Origin: Treponema sp.
GTDB taxonomy: Bacteria; Spirochaetota; Spirochaetia; Treponematales; Treponemataceae
Direction: 5' to 3'
DNA: 64,000 nt
NCBI GenBank assembly: GCA_017550685.1
Contig: JAFZOJ010000034.1
Span: forward strand, 1-64,000
Positions within the stretch are counted from its first letter, which is position 1; each line of letters starts with the position of its first letter. Below, piece by piece: positions 10,650 to 19,062 of the stretch. A program made the position numbers and the translations under genes. The notes under the pieces were generated by a model. That model made no database searches. It was not told the origin of the DNA and worked only from the letters and a program-made list of their open reading frames with translations.

Positions 10650-11855
10650 TTACTTGATGTAATTTCGAATTTTTGAGGTAAATTCCTTAAATTCTGCAGG
10701 TTTTCGCTGAAAAGCCGCCAGATATAAGTCAGGCAATGCGCCGCCGGGACAAGCCGCAACCCAGTACCTTACATCATCAGCCTGCTTGTCATAAGCCTGT
10801 GCCCTTAGATGAACCGGTGCCAGCTTTGTTTTTGTAGAAAGCTCTTCCTGGGCCTCCTGAGTAAACAATTCCTGAACATATCGTTTTGCGTTTGAATTAT
10901 CAGAAAACAGCATTACCGAAACAGCCGGTGCCATAACGCCATACTCCACTGTCGACGAAGCCGGCGGCATAATGAATGCTTCAAATTTACTTATTACATC
11001 ATATTGGATTTTGCGATGCTCATGCAGATAGGTATAAAATACTGCCACATGATCTTCCTGGGCAAAATACAAAAGGTCGTTACCGTATGCCGAATACCAG
11101 TTTGGATGTGTAAAACCCGAGTCAGGCCATTCCTTGAGAGAATCCAAAACCTTACGAAGGGTTAATTGGCCATCTGTAAGCTCCAGATCCATTATTGTGT
11201 CAAAATCAGAACCCTTTCTTATCTCATCAACAAACATTTTGTAGGCTTTTACGCCGCCAATTGCTTCTATGATGTTTCCGATAAAGGCTGTAAAGACTCT
11301 GTCATCTGCACCGTTACAGAAAAACGGACTGAAAACATAAGATCTTGAATCACTTATATACTTTAAGAACAAAGGAAAATTAGAAGGCATGTTCCCGCCG
11401 GTTTTTTCTACCACAGATTTACTGTAGGCAAGCTCGCAGTTATCAAGAACAACCGGTACGCATTTTTTATTCTGCAGCGAAGACGGAATTACTTCCAGGA
11501 TTTTTGCAGGAATATCTTCCGAGGCTTCTTCAAGAGCTTCTGTAACTTCGCCCTTCCATGAAAAGAACAGGTCATATTTGTCTTTTACAGTTCCCAGATC
11601 AATAATTCCTTCCGGAAGAATTTCGTAAACAAGGTTTATGCCTTCTTCGACCGGAATCTGCTTCTTAAGAATATCGCAATATTCACCGGAAAGCCCATAA
11701 AAAGCAACACGGACAGTTTTATCGCTTCGTTTTTTATTTACAACAGATTTGATTAAAGTTACACCAAGGGCTATAACAACCGCTGCAGCAATAATAATTA
11801 CCGCAAGCTTTAAAGCCTTAGTATTATTCGGATTTTTTCGTTTCTTGGCAGTCAT
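10650..11855 (-). CDS. Membrane-anchored extracellular solute-binding protein
   Basis: This 401-residue protein has a very basic start (MTAKKRKNPNNTK), a transmembrane segment at about 15-38, then a soluble domain beginning VRVAFYGLSGEYCDILKK. The fold pattern (short strand, helix, then ...YDLFFSWKGEV and a hinge-like middle) resembles family-1 ABC solute-binding proteins. The N-terminus has no lipobox, so it would stay anchored by the uncleaved helix. No permease or ATPase gene lies beside it, so the substrate and partner are unknown. The Shine-Dalgarno (GAGGG) almost touches the ATG, so a start slightly downstream is possible. Confidence 0.65.
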   Translation of the reverse strand: MTAKKRKNPNNTKALKLAVIIIAAAVVIALGVTLIKSVVNKKRSDKTVRVAFYGLSGEYCDILKKQIPVEEGINLVYEILPEGIIDLGTVKDKYDLFFSWKGEVTEALEEASEDIPAKILEVIPSSLQNKKCVPVVLDNCELAYSKSVVEKTGGNMPSNFPLFLKYISDSRSYVFSPFFCNGADDRVFTAFIGNIIEAIGGVKAYKMFVDEIRKGSDFDTIMDLELTDGQLTLRKVLDSLKEWPDSGFTHPNWYSAYGNDLLYFAQEDHVAVFYTYLHEHRKIQYDVISKFEAFIMPPASSTVEYGVMAPAVSVMLFSDNSNAKRYVQELFTQEAQEELSTKTKLAPVHLRAQAYDKQADDVRYWVAACPGGALPDLYLAAFQRKPAEFKEFTSKIRNYIK

Positions 11856-11941
11856 ACCCTCTTTATCGGAAAAATATCGTTTTTTCTTGAAGTCTGTGGT
11901 ATAATAGAATTTGTATTAAAAAAATAAAAAGGAGAAAATTT

Positions 11942-13342
11942 ATGGAAAATGAAATCAAACCAAGAAACTCCTTCACAGGTTCACTTGGTTTTGTACTCGC
12001 AGCCGCTGGTAGTGCAGTCGGCTTAGGAAACATCTGGCGTTTCCCTTATCTTGCAGCAAAAGACGGCGGAGGATTATTCCTCGTAGTTTATCTTGTGCTT
12101 GCAATCACCTTTGGTTTTGCACTGTTGATTACAGAAATTGCAATTGGTCGTAAAACACAGGAAAGCCCTCTTACAGCTTATAAGAAAATCAACAGCAAAT
12201 GGGGTTTCCTTGGAATCTTCTCATTTGTAGTTCCTTTTATTATCTACCCTTACTATTGTGTAATCGGCGGATGGGTAATTAAGTACATGGCAACCTACCT
12301 TGCTTTCCAGGGACAGGCAGCCGTTCAGGACGGATTCTTTGTAGGATTTATTACAGCTCAGTGGCAGCCTATCTTCTTTACAATTTTGTTTGCCCTTTTG
12401 TGCTTTGTAATTGTTTACAAGGGAGTTGAACAGGGAATCGAAAAATATTCTAAGGTTCTCATGCCAATCCTTGCAATCATCGTAGTATTTATTGCTATTT
12501 ATGCCTTGTTCATTAAATACACAGATCCGGAAACAGGCATTACAAGAACAGGTCTTCAGGGAGCCGCAATTTACTTTATTCCGGACTTCCATGGTCTTAC
12601 TGTTAAAAAGTTCCTTACAGTTTGTCTTGATGCAATGGGACAGCTTTTCTACTCTCTTTCTATTGCTATGGGTATTATGGTTGCATACGGCTCATACATG
12701 AAAAAAGATGTAAACCTTGGAAAGTCTGTAAACCAGATTGAAATTTTCGATACAGGTATTGCTATGCTCGCAGGTCTTATGATTATTCCTGCCGTATTTG
12801 CATTCTCTGGCCGTGAAGGAATGTCTGCAGGTCCAGGACTTGTATTCGTTGCTCTTCCAAAGGTTTTTGAATCTCTTGGAAAGTTCGGTGAATTCCTTGG
12901 TCTGATTTTCTTTGTAATGCTTTTGTTCGCTGCCCTTACTTCTGCAGTTTCTTTGCTAGAAGCAATTACTTCAAGCATGATGGATAAGTTTAAGTGGGAC
13001 CGCAAAAAGTCTACTCTTGTTATGGCAGGAGCTTCTGCAGTAGTTTCTCTGATCGTATGTCTTGGTTACAATATCTTCTACTTTGACCTTAAGCTTCCAA
13101 ACGGATCTGTTGGTCAGATTCTCGACATCCTCGACTACGCAAGTAACAACATCCTTATGCCTCTTGTTGGTATCCTTACCTGTATCCTTATTGGTTGGGT
13201 TGCTAAGCCAAATACAACCATTGACGAAATCACTCTCAATGGCGAAAAGTTTGGCCGCAAGGGCTTGTACATTGTTATGATTAAGTTCATAGCACCTATT
13301 TTGTTGTTCGTAATTCTTCTTACAGGATTAGGAATTATCTAA
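11942..13342 (+). CDS. Sodium-dependent amino-acid transporter, NSS/SNF family
   Basis: The 466-residue protein opens with the neurotransmitter:sodium symporter signature: GSAVGLGNIWRFPYLA at about 22-37, the unwound TM1 region that binds sodium and substrate. About 11-12 hydrophobic segments follow (GGGLFLVVYLVLAITFG, PFIIYPYYCVIGGWV and others), as expected for bacterial NSS proteins. It would import an amino acid together with sodium across the inner membrane. The substrate cannot be told from sequence. Upstream are an extended -10 (TGTGGTATAAT) and a good Shine-Dalgarno (AAGGAG). It diverges from the solute-binding protein gene, with no sign of cotranscription. Confidence 0.9.
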   Translation: MENEIKPRNSFTGSLGFVLAAAGSAVGLGNIWRFPYLAAKDGGGLFLVVYLVLAITFGFALLITEIAIGRKTQESPLTAYKKINSKWGFLGIFSFVVPFIIYPYYCVIGGWVIKYMATYLAFQGQAAVQDGFFVGFITAQWQPIFFTILFALLCFVIVYKGVEQGIEKYSKVLMPILAIIVVFIAIYALFIKYTDPETGITRTGLQGAAIYFIPDFHGLTVKKFLTVCLDAMGQLFYSLSIAMGIMVAYGSYMKKDVNLGKSVNQIEIFDTGIAMLAGLMIIPAVFAFSGREGMSAGPGLVFVALPKVFESLGKFGEFLGLIFFVMLLFAALTSAVSLLEAITSSMMDKFKWDRKKSTLVMAGASAVVSLIVCLGYNIFYFDLKLPNGSVGQILDILDYASNNILMPLVGILTCILIGWVAKPNTTIDEITLNGEKFGRKGLYIVMIKFIAPILLFVILLTGLGII

Positions 13343-13345
13343 AAG

Positions 13346-13411
13346 ATTGTCGGGTCTAGCCCGACAATGACATATACGGGGTCCCTGAGCTTGTCGAAGG
13401 GGCCCCTTTTG
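13346..13411. repeat. Tandem dispersed palindromes (families A and B), terminator-like
   Basis: ATTGTCGGG and CCCGACAAT form a perfect hairpin at 13346-13368 (family A). It is followed at 13378-13411 by a family-B hairpin, GGGGTCCCT paired with AGGGGCCCC, and a T-rich run. The second hairpin probably ends transcription of the upstream transporter gene. Both families recur through the window. Confidence 0.85.
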
Positions 13412-13416
13412 TTTAT

Positions 13417-13614
13417 CTATTCTTCACTCCAGAACAAATCATTCAAAGTAACCCCCAGCTCCTTACAAATTGCAATGCAAAGATTTATGGACGGGTTATA
13501 GTCTCCTTTTTCAATTGCATTTATTGTCTGGCGGCTTACACCTACGGCCTTTGCAAGATCATCCTGCGAAAGGTCCTTAAGCGCTCTGGCAGATTTAAGC
13601 TTTAAGTTTTTCAT
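13417..13614 (-). CDS. Small XRE-family transcriptional regulator
   Basis: A 65-residue protein that is almost entirely one Cro/C1-type helix-turn-helix: LSQDDLAKAVGVSRQTINAIEKG holds the two helices, followed by YNPSINLCIAICKELGVTLNDLF. This matches the YozG/YgzD-like stand-alone XRE repressors commonly encoded next to a small membrane protein. It has a clear AAGGGG Shine-Dalgarno. It lies 16 bp after the membrane protein gene and is probably cotranscribed with it from the promoter at 14180-14208. A candidate operator overlaps that promoter, suggesting autorepression. Confidence 0.85.
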   Translation of the reverse strand: MKNLKLKSARALKDLSQDDLAKAVGVSRQTINAIEKGDYNPSINLCIAICKELGVTLNDLFWSEE

Positions 13615-13630
13615 ATTCTGCCCCTTTTAT

Positions 13631-14146
13631 TTATTCTTCAGATTCTTCCTGGTCTAAAGCAGCTTCTCTTTTTTTGTTTACAGCGTGCTTAATCATAATA
13701 CTAACTATTACAATTATGATAAATAAACCTGCAGCAAAAGTATAAATTGCAAACCAATCTCTTTCGGTTCTTAAGAACTGAAGAATGTAAACACCACCAA
13801 GCATAAGCATAATGATGCACCACTTGATATTAAAGCCCTGGCCAACATTGTAGTAAGCATCGCTAAAGATGGCATATTCAATGAATACCAGCAGACTTAC
13901 TAACAGAATCAAAATGTGTAAAACACCCGGTGAAAAAAGAACAAGTGCTTTTTCTGTAAAAAGTTCTATAAAAAATACAGCAAGTTCACAAAAAACAAAA
14001 GTTATAAAACCTGCTTTGTATGCTTTTCCGCGGGCAGCAACCTGACGTTCATCGTATTTTTTGCAGTCCTTTTTACTTACCTTAAGGGCAACCCAAATAA
14101 CAGCTCCAATAGCCAAAGCTACCATTACTCCAACTCCAAACCACAT
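13631..14146 (-). CDS. Five-span membrane protein with DERQ motif, partner of XRE regulator
   Basis: About 171 residues with five predicted transmembrane segments. After the first segment comes KKYDERQVAARGKAYKAGF, a DERQ motif typical of the DUF2178-like small membrane proteins usually paired with YozG-type XRE regulators. The start is placed at the ATG at 14146, which sits 7 nt from the AGGAGGT Shine-Dalgarno. The ATG at 14152 would be only 2 nt from it. The biochemical function is unknown. The pairing with the downstream repressor suggests a sensor or effector of one small stress or envelope module. Confidence 0.65.
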   Translation of the reverse strand: MWFGVGVMVALAIGAVIWVALKVSKKDCKKYDERQVAARGKAYKAGFITFVFCELAVFFIELFTEKALVLFSPGVLHILILLVSLLVFIEYAIFSDAYYNVGQGFNIKWCIIMLMLGGVYILQFLRTERDWFAIYTFAAGLFIIIVIVSIMIKHAVNKKREAALDQEESEE

Positions 14147-14179
14147 AATCATTACCTCCTAGTGTTTGTCTTTATGTCA

Positions 14180-14221
14180 AATATACACGACATTATGTAT
14201 GTTGTCAAGTATTTTTGACAA
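14180..14221 (-). promoter_or_regulatory. Sigma-70 promoter with overlapping operator for XRE/membrane operon
   Basis: On the minus strand TTGACA (14203-14208) is followed after exactly 17 nt by TATATT (14180-14185). A perfect inverted repeat TTGTCAA-N6-TTGACAA (14202-14221) covers the -35 box, the position expected for a repressor site. The XRE protein encoded in the operon is the natural candidate to bind it. Confidence 0.7.
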
Positions 14222-14251
14222 AAAGTTTAATATTTTTTTTGGAGATAAAAA

Positions 14252-14343
14252 AACGTCATTGCAAGCTCAAAGGGCGTGGATTACCGCGCTTTGTTCGCAA
14301 TGACGTTTATTCTTATATGGTCCCTGAGTTTATTAAAGGGCCT
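14252..14343. repeat. Dispersed palindromes (families D and B)
   Basis: Family D: AACGTCATTGC at 14252-14262 pairs with GCAATGACGTT at 14297-14307 across a GC-rich centre. It resembles the widespread GTCATTGCGAGC-type bacterial repeats. A degenerate family-B copy (GGTCCCTGAG...AAAGGGCC) follows at 14319-14343. Together with the promoter this explains the gap between 14147 and 14348. Confidence 0.75.
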
Positions 14344-14348
14344 TTATT

Positions 14349-15494
14349 TTAGAACTTCAAAACCTTTACATCAAAACAGATGTATTCTCCGCCAGGAATA
14401 ACTCCAGGAATTCCTCTATCGCCATAAGCAAGCTCCGGAGGCAGGATTATTGTTCTGGTTTCGCCAAGCTTCATATCCTGAACCATCATATCAAATCCAG
14501 GAATCATTTTTCCGGCGCCAGTTACAAAGTCCAGCGGATCATGTCCCTGTGGGTGGAATTCTTTTGAAGCATCAAACAAGGTTCCATCAACAAGGTAGCC
14601 GCAGTAACCTACAGTTACATTCTTGCCCTTGCCTACCTTATCACCGGTTCCCTTTTCTGTAATCTTATAGTAAATGCTTTCCTTTGATTTTTCGCAGCCT
14701 TTGATAAGTTCATTAAATCTTTCTCTGGCTCTCTTTTCTTCGCGTTCAGCCTGTTCTTTTTCAAAGTTCTGTGCATGCTGGAAACCGTCAATAATAAGCT
14801 TGTCAAAGATTTCCTGAGTAACATTAAATTTTTCGGCATCCTTACCCTGACGTACAATCTGCAGAGAAATAATGTGATCTCCCTGAGCAACAGAATCTAC
14901 AACATCCTGACCTGTAACAACTTCACCAAAAATTGTGTGCTTGTAGTTGAGCCAGTCTGTAGGTACGTGTGTAATAAAGAACTGGCTTCCGTTTGAGTTA
15001 GGACCGCTGTTAGCCATAGCAAGCTTACCAGGCTTATCAAAAATATATCCGTCTACAAATTCATCCGGGAAACTATATCCAGGTCCGCCTGTTCCGTTAC
15101 CCTGCGGGTCACCACCCTGAATCATAAAGTCTGCAATAACTCTGTGGAATAAAAGTCCATCATAAAAAGGTTCGCCTTTGGTTACATCAAGTGTACCTTC
15201 TGCAAGACCTACAAAGTTTGCAACAGTCATAGGTGTTTCTTTGTAGAACAGATTCAAAACAACCTGTCCCTTTTCTGTTGTAAGAACTGCGAATACACCT
15301 TCTTTGCCCTTAAGTGCTTCCAACGCTTCTGCGCTCATTTTTACTTCCTCTCTTTTTTTAGTTTGGTTTTTTTCAGAAACTTCAGCATTTGTCATACCAG
15401 CTGTGTTCTTTACAGATTCATTTTTTTTGGAACTGCAGCCTGTAAGCATTACAAGCGAAAGAACCGCAGCCATTAAAATCATTGTCTTTTTCAA
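14349..15494 (-). CDS. Dual cyclophilin-FKBP peptidyl-prolyl isomerase lipoprotein (CFBP type)
   Basis: This 381-residue protein starts MKKTMILMAAVLSLVML followed by the lipobox LTGC (Cys20), so it is probably a periplasm-facing lipoprotein. Residues about 60-240 are a cyclophilin domain with FHRVIADFMIQGGDPQGNG, GSQFFITHVPTDWLN and HTIFGEV. A charged helical linker of about 40 residues follows (EKEQAEREEKRARERFNEL), then an FKBP domain at about 275-381 with VTVGYCGYLVDGTLFDAS, GFDMMVQDMKLGETRTIILPPELAYG and the closing FDVKVL. Fusions of both PPIase families are rare; CFBP proteins have been described from Treponema and a few other bacteria. The start codon is TTG, 6 nt after GAGGT. Confidence 0.93.
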   Translation of the reverse strand: MKKTMILMAAVLSLVMLTGCSSKKNESVKNTAGMTNAEVSEKNQTKKREEVKMSAEALEALKGKEGVFAVLTTEKGQVVLNLFYKETPMTVANFVGLAEGTLDVTKGEPFYDGLLFHRVIADFMIQGGDPQGNGTGGPGYSFPDEFVDGYIFDKPGKLAMANSGPNSNGSQFFITHVPTDWLNYKHTIFGEVVTGQDVVDSVAQGDHIISLQIVRQGKDAEKFNVTQEIFDKLIIDGFQHAQNFEKEQAEREEKRARERFNELIKGCEKSKESIYYKITEKGTGDKVGKGKNVTVGYCGYLVDGTLFDASKEFHPQGHDPLDFVTGAGKMIPGFDMMVQDMKLGETRTIILPPELAYGDRGIPGVIPGGEYICFDVKVLKF

Positions 15495-15523
15495 TTTATT
15501 ACCTCTTTATTAATTATACACAA

Positions 15524-16291
15524 TTATATCATGGAAATAAACCATCTGCTTATAGCTTCCATTCTTGCTGTTATGGAATCGGTTATCAATCCTTTTATGC
15601 CAGGCATGTTCTTGCTGTCCAGGTCTGCACAAAGATAAACAACGGTTCCTTTTTCACACGGAATTATGAGCATGCTTATTGTAAGGTCTCCCGGTTTTAT
15701 TGCTCTTACCGGACCAAGCCCCATATCATCCTGTGTTTTAAAACAAATCAAAAGCTCTGTGTCTGACTGCTTAAAGCCAAGGCTGTATCTTGTTTCTCCA
15801 AAGCTGTTGTCATCCAAAAGACAGTACAAAGTTTTTCCGTCTGCGTTGCCGGTTTTTTTATCTGCAACAGGGGTTTTGGAAGAAGCGTCCTCTATCATAA
15901 AGGCCTGTTTATAAAGCACCATTTCTTTTTTCTTAGTATTAGAATAATACTTTATTCCCTTTAAGCTGGAAATTGAACGTGCAAGCTCCGAAGCCTCCTG
16001 TACTGTAACTTCCTGGGGAATGTAATAAAGTGTTTCGTAGGTATAATAAAAGTCTTTATTTTTTTTAGGAACAAGATTCTGTTTGATTGCAGATGTATAT
16101 TGGGTTTGTGGAATGAGCTGTAATTTTCCGTCACCGCTAAAGCTGTTGGAAATAATTTTTCCGTCTTTAATTAATTTTTCGCTTCTGGTTCCGGCAATTT
16201 CCTGAACGGATTTTTTTGTAGTCTGAGCCATTAAAAATGTTGTGGCTGCAAACAGTATTGCAGCCATTACGTATATTTTTTTCAATTTCAT
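15524..16291 (-). CDS. Exported protein of unknown function
   Basis: A 255-residue protein with a typical signal peptide (MKLKKIYVMAAILFAATTFLMA, cleavage probably after LMA). The mature part has no motif I can assign. It contains a Tyr-rich stretch (DFYYTYETLYYIPQE) and two Cys residues near the C-terminal half. It resembles Treponema-restricted exported hypotheticals, but I cannot name a characterised homologue. The start is taken at the second ATG (16291), which lies 6 nt from GAGGT; the first ATG abuts that motif. It is the last gene but one in the run downstream of khpB and may be read through from it. Confidence 0.7.
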   Translation of the reverse strand: MKLKKIYVMAAILFAATTFLMAQTTKKSVQEIAGTRSEKLIKDGKIISNSFSGDGKLQLIPQTQYTSAIKQNLVPKKNKDFYYTYETLYYIPQEVTVQEASELARSISSLKGIKYYSNTKKKEMVLYKQAFMIEDASSKTPVADKKTGNADGKTLYCLLDDNSFGETRYSLGFKQSDTELLICFKTQDDMGLGPVRAIKPGDLTISMLIIPCEKGTVVYLCADLDSKNMPGIKGLITDSITARMEAISRWFISMI

Positions 16292-16348
16292 AAACATACC
16301 TCGTGGCTTAAGGCACCTCGCAGCAACCTTAATCCACAGGTTGTGTCA

Positions 16349-17050
16349 TTAGCGAATGCCTTTGTATATAACTCTTACCTGTTTATATAAACCATCGCCT
16401 TCGCTTTTGGTTTCAACATCAGGAATATCATTCAAGGTTGTGTGAATAAGGCGGCGTTCAAACGGATTCATTGGTTCAAGAAGAATTGAATTGCGGCGTG
16501 AACGAACCTTATCTGCAGTTGTATATGCAAGGCGTACAAGTGATTCTTCGCGGCGGATACGGTAGTTTTCTGTATCAAGGATTACGCGAACTTCTTCGTG
16601 TCCAAGGCGTCCTGCATAAATGTTTGCAAGCAGCTGGAGAGCATCAAGGTTCTTTCCCTTGCGTCCAATAAGGATTGAAGAATAAGAAGAATCCATTTTA
16701 ATTCCAAGCTTCTTGTCTTCGCGGTAAGAAACCTGAACCTTTACATCGTAGCCCATTTTTTCAACAATATTTGAAATGAACTCAACAAGCTTTTCTTCAA
16801 ACTCGCCCTGAGGAAGTGGATCTGCAACAATGCGGCTGTGAACTTCTTCAATATCGCGGTCTTCGTAAGCATGTGGAACTTTTACATCATCCAGAGTATG
16901 TACTCTGATTTTTACATATCCTTTCTTAAAAAGAGAATTTTTCTGTGTTTCAAGAATTTCTACATCAAACTGGTCGCGTTCAAGACCAAGCTCGCTTGCA
17001 GCAATTTCAATTGCCTCTCTCTCAGTTTTTCCTTCGTATTCGTAAGTCAT
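16349..17050 (-). CDS. khpB: KhpB/Jag RNA-binding protein (Jag-N, KH, R3H)
   Basis: From the ATG at 17050 the 233-residue protein has the three Jag parts in order: a Jag-N domain (MTYEYEGKTEREAIEIAASELG) to about residue 50, a KH domain with SILIGRKGKNLDALQLLANI at about 140, and a C-terminal R3H domain (FERRLIHTTLNDIPDVETKSEG). The family binds RNA and, in other bacteria, influences cell elongation and division with KhpA. A longer frame opens at 17110, but its extra 20 residues are encoded by a dispersed repeat. The 17050 start has GGAGAT in front. It sits directly after yidC, the usual location. Confidence 0.92.
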   Translation of the reverse strand: MTYEYEGKTEREAIEIAASELGLERDQFDVEILETQKNSLFKKGYVKIRVHTLDDVKVPHAYEDRDIEEVHSRIVADPLPQGEFEEKLVEFISNIVEKMGYDVKVQVSYREDKKLGIKMDSSYSSILIGRKGKNLDALQLLANIYAGRLGHEEVRVILDTENYRIRREESLVRLAYTTADKVRSRRNSILLEPMNPFERRLIHTTLNDIPDVETKSEGDGLYKQVRVIYKGIR

Positions 17051-17072
17051 TTTTATATCTCCTATTTCATAG

Positions 17073-17133
17073 ATTGTCGGGTCAAGCCCGACAATGACAT
17101 CTTTTGTCATCCTCGGGCTTGACCCGTGGATCT
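17073..17133. repeat. Dispersed palindromes between yidC and khpB (family A, two units)
   Basis: A family-A unit ATTGTCGGG...CCCGACAAT (17073-17095) is followed by a diverged unit TGTCATCCTCGGGCTTGACC (from 17107). They fill the whole gap between yidC and khpB. Confidence 0.85.
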
Positions 17134-18984
17134 TTATTTTTTCTGTTTTCCTTTAGCCTTTGGTGGTAAAGTCTTCTGCACTTTTTCCGGCTGAGCATTG
17201 CCTGCAGCTGCTTTTTTGCTTGCCATCATCTTGTTGATGATAATCTGCTGTCCAACCTGAAGAACGTTACTTGTAAGCCAGTACAGCAAAAGTCCTGACG
17301 GAGCGCTGTAGAAAATAAAGAAGAACATGAACGGCATACCGTACATCATAAACTTCATTGTCTTTTCGTTCTGGCCGCCAGTAGGATTCATGCTCTGGCT
17401 TATCTTGCTGGACAAAATCTGAGAAGCAACATAAATGATTGGTAAAAGTCTGAGCTGGTTACCAAGCAGCGGAATATTAAACTTGAATGTGTAAACACTG
17501 TCACCTTCTGTCAAATCCGGAATCCATTTTGGAATGAAAGAAGCTCCGCGGAATTCAAAGTAGTTATTGAACAGGTTATACATGGCAATAATTACCAGGA
17601 ACTGGAAAATCATTGGAAGACAACCTGCTGCAGGATTGTAACCTGCCTCCTGATAAAGCTTGCTTGTTTCCTGCTGCATCTTCTGCTGGTCGTTTGCGTA
17701 CTTTTTCTGAATAGCCTGAATCTTAGGCTGCAGCTCCTGCATCTTGATTGAGCTCAAAGACTGTTTCTTTGACAGCGGGAACATAATAATCTTAAGAACA
17801 ATTGTAAGGATAATAATACAGATACCCCAGTTAGAAATAACCTTGTGGAGTGTTTCAAGACACCACTTTAAGATTGCTTCCAGCCAGCTGAGCCATCCGC
17901 TTGACTGCAGTGCCATTGTAAGCTTTGTTTCCGGTCTGCCGCCAAAGCCCCATGCATTTTTATCTGCAGCGTTGTAAATCTTAAGAGCCTTTTCATCACG
18001 AGGACCAAAGTACATATAGTATGTATCCTGAATGTCCTGACTTCCGGCCTTGCGCTCAAACATTGCCTGAGCGTTTGCATAATCGTCTTTTACAACCTTT
18101 GCAGAATATGTTGGTGAACCAAGGATAGAAGCATCTGCAGGAATTACAAGTTCCATAAAGTATTTACCGGCAATTCCACCCCAGAGCAAATCCTTGTCGT
18201 ATTTTTTCTCTATGTTATTAGAAAGAATAATCTTCTTTGTCTTTTTACCATTGTAAGCAATGAACTGTCTGTTTTCGTAGCGGTTCTGCTTCTGATTAAA
18301 GCGAGGTCCAATCTGTGGAGAAGTTCTGATTGTATAAGCAACTCCATTGAAATCCAGAGCAGAGCCGTCGTTTGAATGAATCAGAACTTCAAGCTTGAAC
18401 ATATATTCGTTCTGCTTAAATGTATATCTTTTTCCAAGTGTATAAGAATGCTTCTGTCCCGAAGCATCTTTGATTATAAGATTCTTCTTAAAAAGAATTG
18501 TATAAGGATCAGTTTTTTCGTAAGTGAAAATTTCATTAACAATATTGTTTGCAACACCGCCCATAGACAAAGCCAGGGTTCGATTTGCATCTGTTATACC
18601 ATCCGACAACTGAACAAGATCATTTGTTTCCTTATCGTTGTGGTCATTAAGCTTGTAGCTTAAAATATCGCCGCCCTTTGTTGTAAAAACAACCTGAGCA
18701 ACTCCTGTGTTGATTGTTACATTTTCTTCTGTAGCAGCAACATCTGTTGTTTCTTCTTCATTAAGAAGCTGTGATTCTTCTTCGGTGAACAAAGTATCTG
18801 TAAGAACTTCGTCCTGTGTTTTTTGTACATTGTTCTTTTCTTCTGTTTCTGCAGAAGAAACTTCTACTGTGCTCTGTGGAGCTGCTTTTGCATTCTTGTT
18901 ACCAAAAACTAAAGGCAGCAGAAAATAAGAACCCACAATAACCAGAGTTGAAAGAACAATGGCCCATATTGTATTCTTGTCCAT
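17134..18984 (-). CDS. yidC: Membrane protein insertase YidC
   Basis: A 616-residue protein of Gram-negative YidC type. It has an N-terminal transmembrane segment (WAIVLSTLVIVGSYFLLPLVF, about 8-28), a large periplasmic beta domain (about 60-360), then the conserved insertase core: WGICIIILTIVLKIIMFPLSKKQ, the cytoplasmic hairpin MQELQPKIQAIQKKYAND, GCLPMIFQFLVIIAMYNLF and later helices ending GLLLYWLTSNVLQVGQQ. The C-terminal tail is basic (KGKQKK). It inserts and folds inner-membrane proteins with or without SecYEG. It lies in the rpmH-rnpA-yidD-yidC-khpB run; the gap to yidD contains a family-E repeat. Confidence 0.96.
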   Translation of the reverse strand: MDKNTIWAIVLSTLVIVGSYFLLPLVFGNKNAKAAPQSTVEVSSAETEEKNNVQKTQDEVLTDTLFTEEESQLLNEEETTDVAATEENVTINTGVAQVVFTTKGGDILSYKLNDHNDKETNDLVQLSDGITDANRTLALSMGGVANNIVNEIFTYEKTDPYTILFKKNLIIKDASGQKHSYTLGKRYTFKQNEYMFKLEVLIHSNDGSALDFNGVAYTIRTSPQIGPRFNQKQNRYENRQFIAYNGKKTKKIILSNNIEKKYDKDLLWGGIAGKYFMELVIPADASILGSPTYSAKVVKDDYANAQAMFERKAGSQDIQDTYYMYFGPRDEKALKIYNAADKNAWGFGGRPETKLTMALQSSGWLSWLEAILKWCLETLHKVISNWGICIIILTIVLKIIMFPLSKKQSLSSIKMQELQPKIQAIQKKYANDQQKMQQETSKLYQEAGYNPAAGCLPMIFQFLVIIAMYNLFNNYFEFRGASFIPKWIPDLTEGDSVYTFKFNIPLLGNQLRLLPIIYVASQILSSKISQSMNPTGGQNEKTMKFMMYGMPFMFFFIFYSAPSGLLLYWLTSNVLQVGQQIIINKMMASKKAAAGNAQPEKVQKTLPPKAKGKQKK

Positions 18985-19000
18985 TTTTTTCTCCTAAAAG

Positions 19001-19062
19001 GTAAAGCTAAAAAATGCTTTCGCATTTTTTTTAACGCTTTGCTATTAATCACCGGCGGCACA
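19001..19062 (-). repeat. Family-E repeat with GAAA-capped hairpin, reaching into yidD
   Basis: Read on the minus strand it runs CCGGTGATTAATAGCAAAGC, then a hairpin of A-rich stem AAAAAATGC closed by a GAAA loop (plus-strand arms 19009-19017 and 19022-19030), then AGCTTTACC. The same element occurs on the plus strand at 34463-34536. The first part encodes the last residues of YidD. A GNRA-like tetraloop suggests it matters as RNA. Confidence 0.75.

Noticed and set aside
17051-17110. A longer N-terminus for KhpB
   Set aside because: The extra 20 residues come from a dispersed palindrome; the ATG at 17050 has a Shine-Dalgarno and matches the normal Jag start.
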